A stretch of DNA of 64,000 nucleotides from Argentina anserina (GCF_933775445.1 NC_065874.1:22266501-22330500); one strand, 5' to 3'; positions 21,649 to 34,377 are shown, numbered from the stretch's first letter. The notes: generated by a model from the letters alone, not told the origin. Program-made: numbers and translations.

Positions 21649-23841
21649 TGATCGGTTCGATTACTCGAGATCAATATTAACTCTGTAAGCATCGTTAGTA
21701 GTATAAAGCAAGAGGATATCGTTCACAAACCGGGGATCCAACCAGGGCAAAGAATCACAAACATTTAACAACGAATTCATAAAATTTTAAAGATTTTGGG
21801 ATATAGGATCAGTATCAAAACAGAAAATAAAATCTAAACTAATATATACATGTGATCAACCAACCAACACATAAGCAATTACTAAACAAATAATATAAGA
21901 ACAAAGGTAACGAAATCTACTGTCAATTATGTTCATGCCGTAAGTATCATAGTTCATCTTAAATTCGATCATGCATCAAGTTCCTACTTGGTTCCTAATA
22001 CATGGATATTATCGAGCTTAACTACTTGTCTTGCTACGAAATCTAACAACCAATTCATCATGCAATTACGTATCACAAAGAGAAATCAACATGTTTAAAG
22101 CACATATCCAATGTCGAACTTAAGATCATAATCGGTGGAGGAACAAAGGGGACTAACAATTAATCAACTACTTGTATCAAAATTGTTTTTAACTTTGAAT
22201 GATTAACATATGCGACATCAACTACTTGTCTTAATCACACATGCAATATAAGAACACACCGAAAATTAATTAAGAACATAAATTGAAACTCATGGCATAA
22301 AACCTAAAATCATTGAATAAAAATAGAAAACCTTAATTCATCATGTCATTCGAAAATTACAAATATCTCATAGACAAGAATAAAAATAACTTTAACAAAA
22401 CCTAAACATAAATCATCCAAGAACAAGAACATAAAAACCCGAAAACTAAACATGAAGATCATAGAGTTACACTTTATAATTCTCCTCCAAGGTTCCTTAC
22501 AGTGGTAGCACAAGATCTTTAAGAGAATGGTATCCTAGGCTCCCAAGCTTTGGACAGAAAATATGATGAAGGGTGGTGAATTCGGATTCTATGATTCTTG
22601 GTGAATGAAAGTGTTTGGGCAGAGCTTTGGCTATACTTGTGTGCAAGGTTGATGATCATTTTATGTGGAAATGAGGTGCTATATATATAGGAAGAAACCC
22701 AAGGGAGGATGGCCACAAAGTCCACAAAGTTGAAACCAAATTGGTTGAGGTTTCCTAGATTCGGCAAATCTGACATTTGTCCCTTATTGTGGCCATAACT
22801 TTCTCTCGAAAATATATATTGAGATGATTCCAACTGGAAATTTCAACTAGACTTCCGTGGCTTTTCATCCATATATCATGAATTTTCTCAATAATTTTTA
22901 GCTGTCCAAGGGAGCCCGTCAAAGTTGGATGATCTGCACGGCCAGAATTCTGATTTCTATAAGGATTGCATATCTTTTGCATTAATTGCATATCTTCTTC
23001 CTCCTTTAATGCTGATGTCTTTTGCACAAATTTCTTCCTTTGAATTAGGGAGGCAGCAAAAGTCTTAATTGTTGCAGCCATGTTTGATTTTTCTTACCTC
23101 TCCTCATTAAATTTGCTGCATGCCTTCTTTGACTTTCTTGCCTCTTCTCATTTAATTTGCTGCATGCCTTCTTTGACATTCTTTGGTGCAGGGATTTCTG
23201 GAGATTCTGATACATATTTGTGCTTTATATGCAGGAGAAACAAGGTCCCAAGTTTCCCTCATAGCCCTTGGATCAAAAGCAAACAATGGCTGAGATAATT
23301 CCGTCGAGCTCACTGGACCTCCGAGTAATGATTCGGTCATATCTCCCTGTAAGAATAAGATATTGATTTGATTCCAAATCCTACAGAAACTAGACTCATA
23401 CAGATTTCTATCCATATAAGGTACGTCTTATAACTCCATCGGAGCTATCCAGGGGAGCCCGTCAAAGTTGGACTACGAATCTTGACAGCATTTTGATTCT
23501 TACATGGATTGGACTTTTAAGTGTATCTTCTTCTCTTTCCTTGTGGAACTAGGATTGCTTTCCTTCTCCAACATGGATTTGTATTTCCTAATAAGAATAA
23601 GTACGTTAGAAATAAAGAAATACGAAAGGATGAATCCTACTCGAACAAGGAATCATATTTCCACAAGGATTCTTAACACTTGGCACGATTTCATCATCAA
23701 TTCACTCATAATCAATATAAGCTCTACCTAGACAATTATTCATACAAAAGAAACTAAAACATACTAAATAAGAGGTAACAAAGAGTAAGAATATGATATA
23801 AACGCATTAAGAACGTCACAATTTGTGCTCCTATCAGTAAC
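21644..23841 (-). mobile_element. Solo LTR (2.19 kb), copy 1, GTAAC duplication
   Basis: 21649-23836 starts TGATCGG and ends CTATCA (TG...CA) and is flanked by identical GTAAC at 21644-21648 and 23837-23841. A near-identical unit with different duplications lies at 60379-62564, so these are independent insertions. No gag-pol, primer-binding site or internal second LTR is present, fitting a solo LTR. A minus-strand CTATATATAGCACC near 22680 looks like the LTR TATA box, giving a minus orientation. An internal tandem duplication contains TTTGCTGCATGCCTTCTTTG. It sits inside the LINE between the zf-RVT and RNase H parts. Confidence 0.85.
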
Positions 23842-24525
23842 ATTCCAAGCACATAACCCTAGTGGACTCGCAAGCCACATACATGCAATCACTTGCCACT
23901 CCTTCACCAAGTGCAAAGAGGACTCATCATACACTGAGAGAAACGGCAGAGAACGTCATCTAATCTAGCATGCTTCTTGGAAAGCTCCACCCGAGTAGGC
24001 ATAATGTTATGAGCCAATCTCCAGATGAAACTTTGATTTTTGGTTGGACTGTAACATTCCACACCATCTTCCAGAACTTATCCAACCCTCTCCGATTTAA
24101 TGAAGACCCCCTAGTCTCAACCATAACACACCAAGCAATGTGATAGCCACTCCTCACATTATAGAGGCCATGTCTATCAAAATGCTAAACAAAACGATCC
24201 AAAGCATTACGAGTGCTAAATGGAATTCTCTGAATCATGTCAGCATCATCTCTATCAAACAACTCATCAAGCCACTCATCCATCCACCCCAAACCGTCCA
24301 GATCAATGAGATCACACGCCCTCAAATCCTCTAACCCTCCACCGGCCCTAGCAGGGGATGAAACGAATATGGCTTGGGTAGCCATGGGTCATTCTACACT
24401 GATATGCTTTGCCCCGTTCGTACTTGGTACCTCAGCCCCTTCATCAACATCTTTGTCCCTTCCATTAAGCTTTGCCAAACGTACGAGGCATTTTTACCAC
24501 ACTCAGCTTGAAAGAGAGAGCTTGC

Positions 24526-25764
24526 CTAAAAGTACTTTGCCTTGAGAGTTCGGAAAACGAATGACTCTGGTTGGTGAAGCAACCTCCAAACCTGTTTGGC
24601 AAGCAGAGCATGATTAAAAAGCTCCATGTTTTGAAAACCTAGCCCACCCTCCTCTTTCGATTGACACATACGATCCCAAGTCATCCAATGTATCTTCTTA
24701 CCATTATCTGTATCACCCCACCAAAACTCAGCCATCACTCTATGAAGCTCTTGACAAATGGGCTTTGGAATCTCAAACACACTCATCACATACGTCGGGA
24801 TAGTCTGCACCACCGACTTGATCATTACCTCTTTCCCTACCATGCTGAGCATTTGATCCTTCCAACCTTTCATTTTAACTCTAGTCTTCTCCGAGATATA
24901 ACTAAAAGCCTCACTTTTCAAGTACCTAATCTCAGTAGGGAGGCCTAAGTATTTGGAATGCTTAGCAACTTGTTCAACTCCCAACGTGGCTGCTAAGGTT
25001 AGCTGCTCGATCATATCCACATTCTTCGAAAACAAAATACTGCTCTTTTGGAAATGTACCTACTGCCCTCATAAAAATAAAAGAGTCATCGGCAAAAAAT
25101 AAATGGTTAACTATCGGCGCCCCCATAGCAACTTTAACCCCCCTCACAAAGCCTCTCTCCTCCACATAAGTCAACATTCAAGATAATCCTTCCGCACACA
25201 ATAGAAAACGATAAGGCAAAATAGAGTCCCCCTGCCTTAGGCCTCTTGAAGGATACAACTTACCCCTAGGCTTTCCATTAAGAACAAAGGAGTAAGATAC
25301 AATTCGTACACAACTCATCACCCACTACACCCATCTGCTATGGAAACCCATACTCCTCATGACCGACTCAGTAAACATCCAATGCACCCTATCGTAAGCC
25401 TTGCTCATATCGAGCTTTAACGCACCGAAACCATGTCCCGAGCCATATTGACGTTTAGGAAATTAGACATCTCAAAAGCAAGAGACCTTCGAAGAGAGTT
25501 ATCGGCAATTTGCCTCCCTGACACAAAAACACTCTGATTATGAGAAATAACATTTTGAAGCAAAGGCTTAAGCCGATTAGCTAAACATTTAGACCCCAAC
25601 TTGTAGATCACATTACATAGACTAATCGGTCTTAGCTGCATCACAAACTCCAAGTCTTTCACCTTCAGGATCAAGGTAACATTAGTCTTATTAACCTGCC
25701 GCAGCAAACTGTCAGAGCCCATAAAGCACTTGATTGCAGCTGTCACATCCTTGCCAACCAAGCT
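24526..25764 (-). pseudogene. LINE reverse transcriptase, 3' part
   Basis: Minus-strand blocks in order: LRPISLCNVIYKL and ANRLKPLLQNVIS (RT fingers/palm), FADDSFIF near 25095 (catalytic YADD-like motif), then YLGLPTEIRYLKSE, GKEVMIKSVVQTIPTYVMSV, WWGDTDNGKKIHWMTW and GGLGFQNMELFNHALLAKQV. They lie in more than one frame, with stops around 25180-25417, so the protein is dead. Confidence 0.85.
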
Positions 25765-28700
25765 CCAATAACATATGATGCACCAGTACGGGTACGAGAT
25801 ATGGATACGGGTACGACATCATACGGGAATACGTTATTTTCTAGTATGTAGCGTTTTGAATACGTTTTGTAAAATAATATTTAATATATATATATATAAT
25901 AAATTCTAAAATTTGATCAAAAACAAGCAATTCTAAATCCCATCAATTTCACAATAAACATAACTACTTAATAACTCCATGAATTAACTACTTAATAAGT
26001 TCAAGCAAAATAAAAAATAAGAAGTACTAAACATGATATATAGAATGTGATGTCTTCCTCTCTTCAATCATCTTCATCCTCATTGTCAAATATTACACCC
26101 TCCAAGTCTGGTTCATCAAGGGAGAGGTTTGCAATCTCAAGCATGCCACCATTCACATTAACCATTGTCTCATAATCATCTCCTCCAATATCCCACATAT
26201 CCCCATTTTTGTATTGTGAAGTTCTTCTTGAGAGGAGCCGAAGATTGTTATGAACAAAAACCAAGTCTTCGGCTCTTTAAAGAGGAGCAAGGTTGCCCTA
26301 ATAATTTTAGGGCTAGCTTTTGGATATTTGGTGTGGTAGAACCATGAACAATCCACCATTTTATAGGGTCCATTTTACCTCTATCATTTATGGAATCACT
26401 ACTTGCAAACTCATCCATGCATGTCGAAAAAGAGGCAAACTCCTCATTAACCATCTTCCTCTCATCTTCATTAGCAAAGTACTTCTTGAGGCATTCTTTT
26501 TTCTTTTTTGCAATCTCACTATCTTGATGTGGAGGAATACGATTAGGACCTCCATTAAGATATTTCATATTATAATATCTATATATTTCATATAAATCAC
26601 AACACACAATTAACATTTGAAAGTTGTAATTGGAAATGTAAAACTAAAACTCAAATATATAATTCAAATGTACCTTGTTTAATGAGTGTGCCATGCAATG
26701 AAGAGGTGTGGAGCTCTTGGTCCATCTTGCAAGTAAAATGGAATACGCCACATTGTAAAATGGAGACTCCTCTTCATATTCCTTACATTCTTCCTTATAG
26801 ATAGCCACCTTCACTTCTTCAATCATAGTATCCCACCACTCATATACCTTGTGAAGACATGGCTCATCCGTGTCACATCTTCTAAGCATCGCATATATAG
26901 GTAATGTAAAGGAAAAGATATAGTCAATTTTCCTCCACCATTCATTACTTATAATGTAATCACTCACCGCCGTTGCTTTTCCCACATCATCATCCTTATA
27001 ATTATCCCATTCATCACTAATTACCATGCATTGTAGATTTTGCTTAATCTTCTTAAACCTCTTAAGCATTATAACAATGGATACAAAACGTGTCTCGGTA
27101 ACCGATAACATCTTCAATGAAGAATGTTGATTGAACATAGCCAACCTCATACCATGGTTCATGATGAAATTCTTAATAAAATACACATCATCCACAATTT
27201 GACTAATCCAATTACATTCATCATAAGCTGCCCTAGACACAATTGAGCTAGATGTGCATATGTTCTTTAAAGCAAGGTTAAGTGTATGCATCACACATGC
27301 AGTCCAAAATATATGTGGGAATCTAGCATTAATAATAGCTCCTGCAGCCTTACAATTGCTTGCATTATCAGTGATTACCTGGATTACATGTTGTGGACCG
27401 ATCTCCAAGATAGTATCAATGAGCAAGTCTGAAATGAAGTGCTTGTCTTTGGATTCTCCTTCACAAATTTCAGCCCTCAAGAACTAGGTCCACTCTCACA
27501 AACTGCCATGGCATTAATAAGTGGTCTTCTTTGAGTGTCGGACCACCCATCACTACTACACACACTAACCCTCTTTGCATTCCATGTGAGCTTAATCGAT
27601 TCTAACAACCTCTCAATGTGGTTTCTTTCTTTCTCTAGAAGAGTTGTCCGCATTGCATTGTAACCGGGTGGACGATAATCAGCAATCGGACAAGCACATG
27701 CCCGGTTGAATGCACGGATGTAGTGAGGATTCTTGGCGAGATTAAAAGACAAGCCACCGATATAAAACATCCTTGTTATTTCACCTCTAATTGCTCTCTA
27801 GCACCATTATTGAACGCTTTTTCAAGCGGTCCACTCACTCTTTTCCTCTTCTTAAAAGTGTCTACCACTATATCATCAAGCAAATCTAGCCCAACTCTAA
27901 ATGTACTTCCACACGAAGAACCTTCCTTGCTTGATGAATGGAGATGAACTAGTTTAGGGGTCCGACCATTTTCTGACTTAACTCATGTGATTCCATCAAA
28001 GTCGTAAGCTCTATATGCTTAGCATCACCGATCTTTTGACATATTCTAATCACTTTGCCACTTATCTTAAGAAGATGTTGCTTCACTCTATAATGTGACC
28101 CATGGAACTTTATCCCACAAAAACTACACTTCCACTCACAATTCCCACCTTGTCCCTTCTTAGTTTCACTGATAATTGTTACATATTGCCACAAGGGAGA
28201 ACCCTTGTTATTATCTCCAACACCACCTTCATCCTCACCCACAGGTGAGTTAGCAGACGACATACCACTCATTTTGTATTCAATTGAATATATGAATCAT
28301 TCATTTGTATTGAACTATTAATTATATAAATGATGAAAGATTATTCTAAAAGACATGGGACAAGGTTAAAAGTTAAAAGTGTTCCATATATAATGAAAAA
28401 TACGTATGAAGTTAGCACATTAAATTCAGATGTTTACTTTCGTCCCTTTTCACAAATGTTTTCTTGAAGACCAACTATATTGTGCAGACCTTGATATTCT
28501 ATGATAACCCACTATAAAATCAAAGCAAGAAGTCAAGAACCAATTCCCTAATCGACAAATATCCTAGCTGGTAGTTATCCACTCAATCAAAGGAAACTCA
28601 TTTTTGAAGCACAAGATGGATACACTAATATGCTACACTAATTACATACTAAATTGATTATACTACTGGTTAGAGGCTTAGAGTAGTACCCGAACAGTTG

Positions 28701-29258
28701 TAAGATGATTCAATGGGGTGCCGCAAAGCTCAAACAAATTCCGATCTGTCCAACATGAACATAACAATAAGTAAGAATCATTTTCCAGTAACAAACAAGT
28801 TCCGATCTGTCCTATACTCCTACATAACAAACAAGTTCTGATCTGTCCTCCATGTACATAACAAACAAGTAAGAGTCGTACCTTTTTCCGGTGAGAGAGA
28901 GAGAGAGAGAGTATGAGGTTCTGGCGTTTTGCTCGGAATCGAAGGGGAAGGGAATTCTTTACGGGGTGAAGTCTCGGACTCTCGGTATCAACTCTCTCTC
29001 TCTTCAAAATAATGAAACGACTGAAGGAAGTAGAAGATAATAGGTTTTATCAACCTTTAAATGACAATTTTAACCTTGATTGTATCCATATCGTATCCGG
29101 ACCGTATCTGATGAGTTGACTGTGCACTACATAGTTATGATACGTTTTTTCATCAATAGATACGTGTATATGGTGTATCTAGACCGTACCCATATTTAGT
29201 ACGGGTACGATACAAACATACCTATATTTTGCCGTATCCATGCTTTATAACCAATAAT
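25765..29258 (-). mobile_element. hAT superfamily DNA transposon (3.48 kb) inserted in the LINE
   Basis: The element occupies 25773-29250, flanked by CCAATAAC (25765-25772) and CCAATAAT (29251-29258), an 8-bp duplication with one change. The right end inverted (TTATAAAGCATGGATACGGC) and the left end (ATATGATGCACCAGTACGGG) share a GCA...TACGG core, and both subterminal zones repeat TACGGGTACG. It encodes a BED-type zinc finger, DUF659 and hAT dimerisation remnants on the minus strand. Confidence 0.88.
26064..28272 (-). pseudogene. hAT transposase (BED finger, DUF659), broken
   Basis: Starting at 28272, the first frame carries a BED-like finger (CEWKCSFCGIKFHGSHYRVKQHLL). Next come YNAMRTTLLEKERNHIERLL and VCSSDGWSDTQRRPLINAMA (27477-27770). 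The DUF659/catalytic region at 26644-27480 shows QVITDNASNCKAAG and FWTACVMHTLNLALKNI. The C-terminal part at 26248-26616 has PIKWWIVHGSTTPNIQKLAL, and the last frame ends at 26064. A frame change after LLGQPCSS removes the usual ERNWSTY-type dimerisation block; other breaks occur near 27480 and 27790-27950. One intron is likely near 26640. It is inactive. Confidence 0.82.
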
Positions 29259-29598
29259 ACTGGTAGAAAATGAGAGAAACCCCGTCAGGGCCGGAGCCTT
29301 GAGTGGATGCATTTGCTTTAAAGCTCTTAAAACCTCCTCCGAGAATTCCTTAATCAACTCCAAATTCATGCTCTCCGAGACTACATGAGGGAAAATATGT
29401 GTGAACAAATTATCATCACAAGGATTACTTGAAGTAAAGAGCTCCTTGTAGTAACCTAACACAATATTTTCCAACTCATTTTCTCTCATACACCACACCC
29501 CATTCTTGTCAAAGAGCCCCTTAATACCATTCTTTCTCTGCCTATTGTTTGCTTTTTTATGAAAATAGTGGGTATTCAAGTCACTCAAATTCATTTAA
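29259..29598 (-). pseudogene. LINE pre-RT fragment at the 5' truncation point
   Basis: The minus strand reads SDLNTHYFHKKANNRQRKNG, LFTSSNPCDDN and LKQMHPLKAP, the usual linker between endonuclease and RT in plant LINEs. It continues across the hAT insertion into 25764. The 5' limit near 29598 abuts the deoxyhypusine synthase remnant within about 20 bp. Confidence 0.8.
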
Positions 29599-29617
29599 TT
29601 AAACTGGTTTAGAATAA

Positions 29618-30962
29618 ATAGTGAAATTCACTATTTTTCCAACATTCACTTCGATTTTGGTTTCGTCTGGGCTGAAAGATGTGTTTAGGTACTTGGTTGA
29701 GCGCAATGTGGTGGACGTGGTGGTTACTACGGCTGGTGACATTGAGGAGGATCTTATCAAGTGCCTTGCGCCGACTTATAGAGGCGAATTGGGGGGAGGA
29801 GTTAAGGTCGAAAGGGTTGAATCGTATCGGTAATTTGCCGGTTCCTAATGACAACTATTGTAAATTTGAAGATTGGATCATACCGATCTTTGATCATATG
29901 TTGAAGGAGCAAATTGAAGAGGCATGCATGTGCTATTGTCTTATTTTAAATTGCGTTTTTGTTGGGAAATTTAATGGTTTTGGGTTGTGATTGGATGTTT
30001 TGTGTTAGCAGAATGTGTTGTGGACGCCATCTAAACTGATTGCCCGCTTGGGGAAGGAGATCAATGACCAAAGATCGTACCTTTACTGGGCATACAAGGC
30101 AAGTTTAAACCAAATTCAAGCGCTTTTTCTATAGCTCTTAGGCTTATATGCTGGTATTGTTTACTCGGTTTGAAGTGTAAAGTTGATTGGGTGAAGACAT
30201 TCATGGATCAATAGTTTTGTGGCATTGTAATCAGTTGAGTTGTTTGAATAGAAATGGTTAGAATGCAGCCTCTAGGTTCAACTTAAGGACTTTACTTTAC
30301 TGAATCCGTTGTATGTGCATAAAAAATTGATGATATTTCTTTTTTGGATTTTGTTCCAGAACAATGTCACTGTTTACTGTCCATCCATAACAGATGGATC
30401 ATTGGGAGATATGATGTACTTCCATTCTTTCCGCAGCCCAGGTCTCGTTGTTGATGTAGTGCAAGGTATGGTGCTTGTCACCTTGTCTCTGCATCTAGTA
30501 GAGTTAGCAGCTTGACAAATGAACTCACAAAATAGTATGCGCTTTGAACAGATATTAGGGCCATGAATGGTGAAGTTGTACATGCCGGTCTCAGGAAGAT
30601 TGGAATGATCATCCTTGGAGGAGGCATGCCCAAACATCACACATGCAATGCCAATATGATGCTGAATGGTGCAGATTATGCTGTGTTCGTTAATACTGCA
30701 CAAGAGTATGATGGCAGCGATTCTGGAACTCGTCCTGATGAGGCTGTATCCTGGGGGAAAATACGGGGTTCTGCTAAAGCTATCAAGGTATGTTAGTAAT
30801 AGCCATTCTTTTCTTTGCAAATTGCCTGTTTAGTTTGGTTTCTTGCATCGTATTTATACGCATTTTCATTAATTGAACCAGGTGCACTGTGATGCAACGA
30901 TTACTTTCCCCTTTCTGGTGGCCGAGACATCTGCTAAGAAAGTTATACTCTGTCATGATTAA
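29618..30962 (+). pseudogene. DHS: Deoxyhypusine synthase, 5'-truncated and frameshifted
   Basis: The enzyme moves a 4-aminobutyl group from spermidine to a lysine of eIF5A. Exon blocks: 29618 to about 29920, 30009-30098, 30360-30465, 30552-30787, 30882-30962. Seen: [98 protein letters not shown], and [10 protein letters not shown] with the active-site lysine. The first ~100 residues are missing, cut where the minus-strand LINE begins. A six-G run at 29791-29796 shifts the frame by one. VTTAGG has become VTTAGD, and the C-terminus diverges after AETSAKK. Two introns would need GC donors (AAG|GCAAGT at 30099; a weak GAG|GC near 29920). Introns are kept, so this is not a retrocopy. Confidence 0.85.
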
Positions 30963-31635
30963 CCTCCTAACTTGCTGGTGATTGCCATTTTGAGGTTGTG
31001 CTGTTAGTAAGATCTAATGTAGGATTAGGTAAAACCGTCTCATTGAAATTGCAAACTTTTTTTCGGCCAATATTAGTGCACGCTTGTTTTGCTGTATGCC
31101 CTTGGAAACTGAGATGACAAACTGGTGGCATTTACTCTTAGGTGTAAACGATTTACCATTGCATTGTTATTCCTATATGAATGAGGAGCTGAATTCTTAT
31201 CTGTATCTTTCTTAAAGTCTCAGGTTTTTACTGAAGTTGTTCCACCATCTCACTTCAAGTAGGGACAAGCCACTGATATTAAAGCAAACTTTCAGTCATT
31301 GTGATGCAATTATCAATTCGGCATTTGGAAACTGAGAAGCTGATGAACTTGTTAAATCTCACGTTTTGTTGAAGTTGTGGTACAGGTGCTCCAGTACTTG
31401 AGCCAATTGGACATCTTAATACTCAATGAGAGGACCTTTGTTTTTTTTTTTTGGGTCTGATCAAAGAGGACAATTTGTGTTTGATAATGATGACGCTTTA
31501 TAGCATGTGTTGATACACAACTCTATACTAACTTCCTAAAGAAAAGAAGAAAACTAATTTAATCATCTATGTGTAGAGAAGTGTTGTTCACAAAAACAAG
31601 ACATATGGAAAAAAGAAAATAAAACAAAAGAGGTG
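30963..31635. other. Gene-free, 3' flank of the DHS remnant
   Basis: Likely old 3' UTR and downstream DNA. A T-rich tract lies at about 31441-31453. Nothing else is recognised. Confidence 0.4.
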
Positions 31636-31778
31636 TAAAAATGGACGAGTGTGGTTTTATTTATTTTTTGTTACAAATGGGACCTAAAAGGCCGAAACAA
31701 AAAACACAAAGACTAAATATTAACGCAGGCTTCTGTGTGCCTACATTTAGCAACATTGGCCAAATCGTCCAAAAAAAC

Positions 31779-32465
31779 TTATGCAGCATGGGCAGGGGGA
31801 TCAACAAACTCAATCAGTCCCAACTCATAAGAAATACTCTTTTTGGCCAAGGCATCAGCAACCATGTTACAGTCTCTAAAAATATGAGAGAGCTTCACAT
31901 TCTGTAGTTTGGAAATCATAGAAGCACAACTAGCAAGTAGGGATCCAAGAGGATGCATAGAAGTGGTATCCCGTTGCATAAGTTGGATAAGAATGGCAGA
32001 GTCAGACTCAATTTCAACATTTCCACTGTAATGTTTGGCAATGAGTTTCAGACCAAAAAATAAGCTCTAAGCCTCATCATCTAAAATCTCCCCAATCCCC
32101 AATTTCATTTGAAAACCATGAATCCAATGCCCATACTGATCTCTAATTACCCCTCCAACACCAATTTTCCCAGAGTTAGAATTTATGGTGCCATTAATAT
32201 TCAACTTATACCAACCAGTAGGAGGCCTAGACCAGGAAAGCATACTATAACTATAAAATGAACTCATTTTAGCCTTGCTTAGAGAGCAGCTCCACTCTTC
32301 AGCATAATCCCAGATGATTTTAGCAGTGTAAACATGCATGATAAAGGAGGTATCAAAAACACACTTGTTTCTCCACTTCCATATAAACCAGCAAACAAAG
32401 ACAAAAATATTGCACCACCAAATGTTATTCTTGACTTTCAAATGGCAGTGGAGCTGGGCCACCAA
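31779..32465 (-). pseudogene. LINE RNase H-like domain, degraded
   Basis: The minus strand shows FVCWFIWKWRNKCVFD, then WYKLNINGTINSNSGKIGVG, where the usual DG catalytic motif reads NG, then VGGVIRDQYGHW, and after a frame break LSHIFRDCNMVADALAKKS, the typical end of the domain. Confidence 0.8.
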
Positions 32466-32515
32466 CCAGCCATTTCAATCAAGAGAAAATGAATTAGCAA
32501 TTGAAACAGGAGGAC

Positions 32516-33241
32516 TCATACAATTCTAAATAGCTTAGATCTGCAACAGTCTCTAAAAAGATGAAGGAGGCTTTCATCTACAGAGTTACAAATAGGCCAG
32601 ATAGCAATTGTAGTAAACCTTCTTCTAGCTCTTTGAACATTAGTTATAATTTTCTTCTGAATCACAAACCAAAGAAAAGTTTTCAGTTTGGGAGGACAAC
32701 TCACCTTCCAAACAAATCTCCACATAGGGTTTTAAGCGTCATTTATCTCAAAAAGAGAGTTGTAAGCAGACTTGACAGAGAAACAATCATTAGAAGTAGG
32801 CCCCCAAATAAGTTGGTTAGAAGCATCCTCACAAAAACCAGTTAGAACATTAACAGTTTGAAGAACATTATAAGAAGGCATCATAGAATTTAAAAGCTGA
32901 ATATTTCACCCATAATCACACAAGAAGTCATAAAACAGAGCATTATGATCAATAGGAGCATAAGAAAGAGCACAATCAACAAGAGGTAGAAAACCAACCC
33001 ACACATCATGTCAGAAATTAATCTTTTTACGATTCCCCACTCTCCACTTAAGATTTTTCCTAAATAAATGAGCATCATGGGAAATACTTCTCCAAACTGA
33101 AGAGCAATAAGAAGGAGCACAAAGATCATGATCAGTGATGTCCATATCCTTTAAATATTTCTTCTGAAACATAATAGCCCATAGACCAACATCCTTTTGC
33201 AGAAGTCTCCAACTGACCTTAGCCAACATGGCTTGATTCAT
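32516..33241 (-). pseudogene. LINE post-RT and zf-RVT segments
   Basis: MNQAMLAKVSWRLLQKD and KNLKWRVGNRKKINF (33011-33241) match the segment following RT in plant LINEs. MWRFVWKVSCPPKLKTFLWF plus a Cys/His-poor remainder (32516-32725) matches zf-RVT. Stops lie between them. Confidence 0.75.
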
Positions 33242-33552
33242 CTCATAAGTTTTTTAATACCAAGGCCCCAATGGACTTAGGTTGACAACAGTATCCCAAC
33301 TGATTAAGTGAACCTTCTTCTTAGCCTTAGTGTCCCCCCATAGGAAATCTCGATTTAACTTATCAATCTTCTCACAAAAACTGATGGGAAATCTAATAGT
33401 CTACATGGCATAAAATGGGATGGTAGAAGTAACATATTGGATCAAAGTGAGTCTACCAGCAAGGCTAAGAGTCTTACTCTTCCAACTAGCTAATCTACCT
33501 GAGCTTTATCAAACAAACCATCATAAGTATTAGACTATGATGGTTACTAAAT

Positions 33553-34377
33553 CTAGCAAGCCATTTGCATTCCACCAAATCTAGCAAGCAATTTCTTCTT
33601 TCTTTGAAACAAATGACCAAAGACATCTCTATTCCATTTCCTCAGGGCAGTTGAAAGAGAACACATCTTGGAATGAAAATCACCAGACAAGCTATTCCAA
33701 GTTGAAGAAATAAACTTAACATATTTTCCATGGGAAAACCACATAGCTTGAAACCGAAAAGGACAAGCAGTACAGTTGACAAAATTATTAGACTTCAACT
33801 GTAGCAAAATGGGACAGTGATCAGATCTAATTTTAGGAAAATGTTGAACATAGGCTTCACTAAAAATAGCTCTCCAAGAAACATTACAAAAAGCTATGTC
33901 AAGTGTTTCTTTAATTTTATTATTGCTCCAAGTAAACCGAGAACCAATGAACCCCATATCCACCATAGCATTTCTATTGATCCAATCTCTCAAGCCACCA
34001 AATCTACCAGTTAGAGAGCCACTACTTTTATCAGCACAAGAAACAAGCTCATTGAAATCACCTTTCAGAATCCAAGGAACATCATGAGTGGTAATAAGTT
34101 GATCCAAGTAAACCCAAAGAGAAGGTCGAGAGGTATGATTAGGACTAGCATAAATCACTGTAAGCATCCATTTAGGTTTACCAGGGAGTTGAACAAACAC
34201 TGTAATAGACTGAAAATTATCGTCAATAAAATTAATATGCACCTTGTTTTTATTCCACACTAGCCAAAGCCCACAAGAAAAATCTCTAGCTTTAACCACT
34301 CTATAATCAGTGAAACCAGTTTTTTCCAAAGCAAACCAAGCTTTTATTAAAAGAAACTCTAGGCTCACAAACCCCAA
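33553..34377 (-). pseudogene. LINE apurinic-type endonuclease fragment
   Basis: A 274-codon frame resembling the exonuclease/endonuclease/phosphatase fold: GLWLVWN, WMLTVIYASPN, WILKGDFNELVS, GSRFTWSNNK and the catalytic KIRSDHCPILLQ. The first ~20 residues of the domain and everything after the linker (MCSLSTALRKWNRDVFGHLF) are lost. The tail ends at a stop next to a short direct repeat. Confidence 0.82.

Larger units (their letters stand above)
21115..29598 (-). mobile_element. LINE (L1-type), 5'-truncated, interrupted by two later insertions
   Basis: Read on the minus strand, a single non-LTR element runs from a 5' truncation near 29598 to the RNase H region ending near 21115. Pieces: pre-RT and RT start 29259-29594; RT continuation 24526-25764, including FADDSFIF; a zf-RVT-like region about 23842-24525; and RNase H 21115-21648. 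Removing the hAT (25773-29250, one copy of its 8-bp duplication) rejoins FYQYYW to SLVGKDV in frame. Removing the 2.2-kb LTR-like insertion rejoins the C-terminal domain. The un-nested length is about 2.8 kb. Frames contain several shifts and stops, so it is inactive. Confidence 0.85.
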
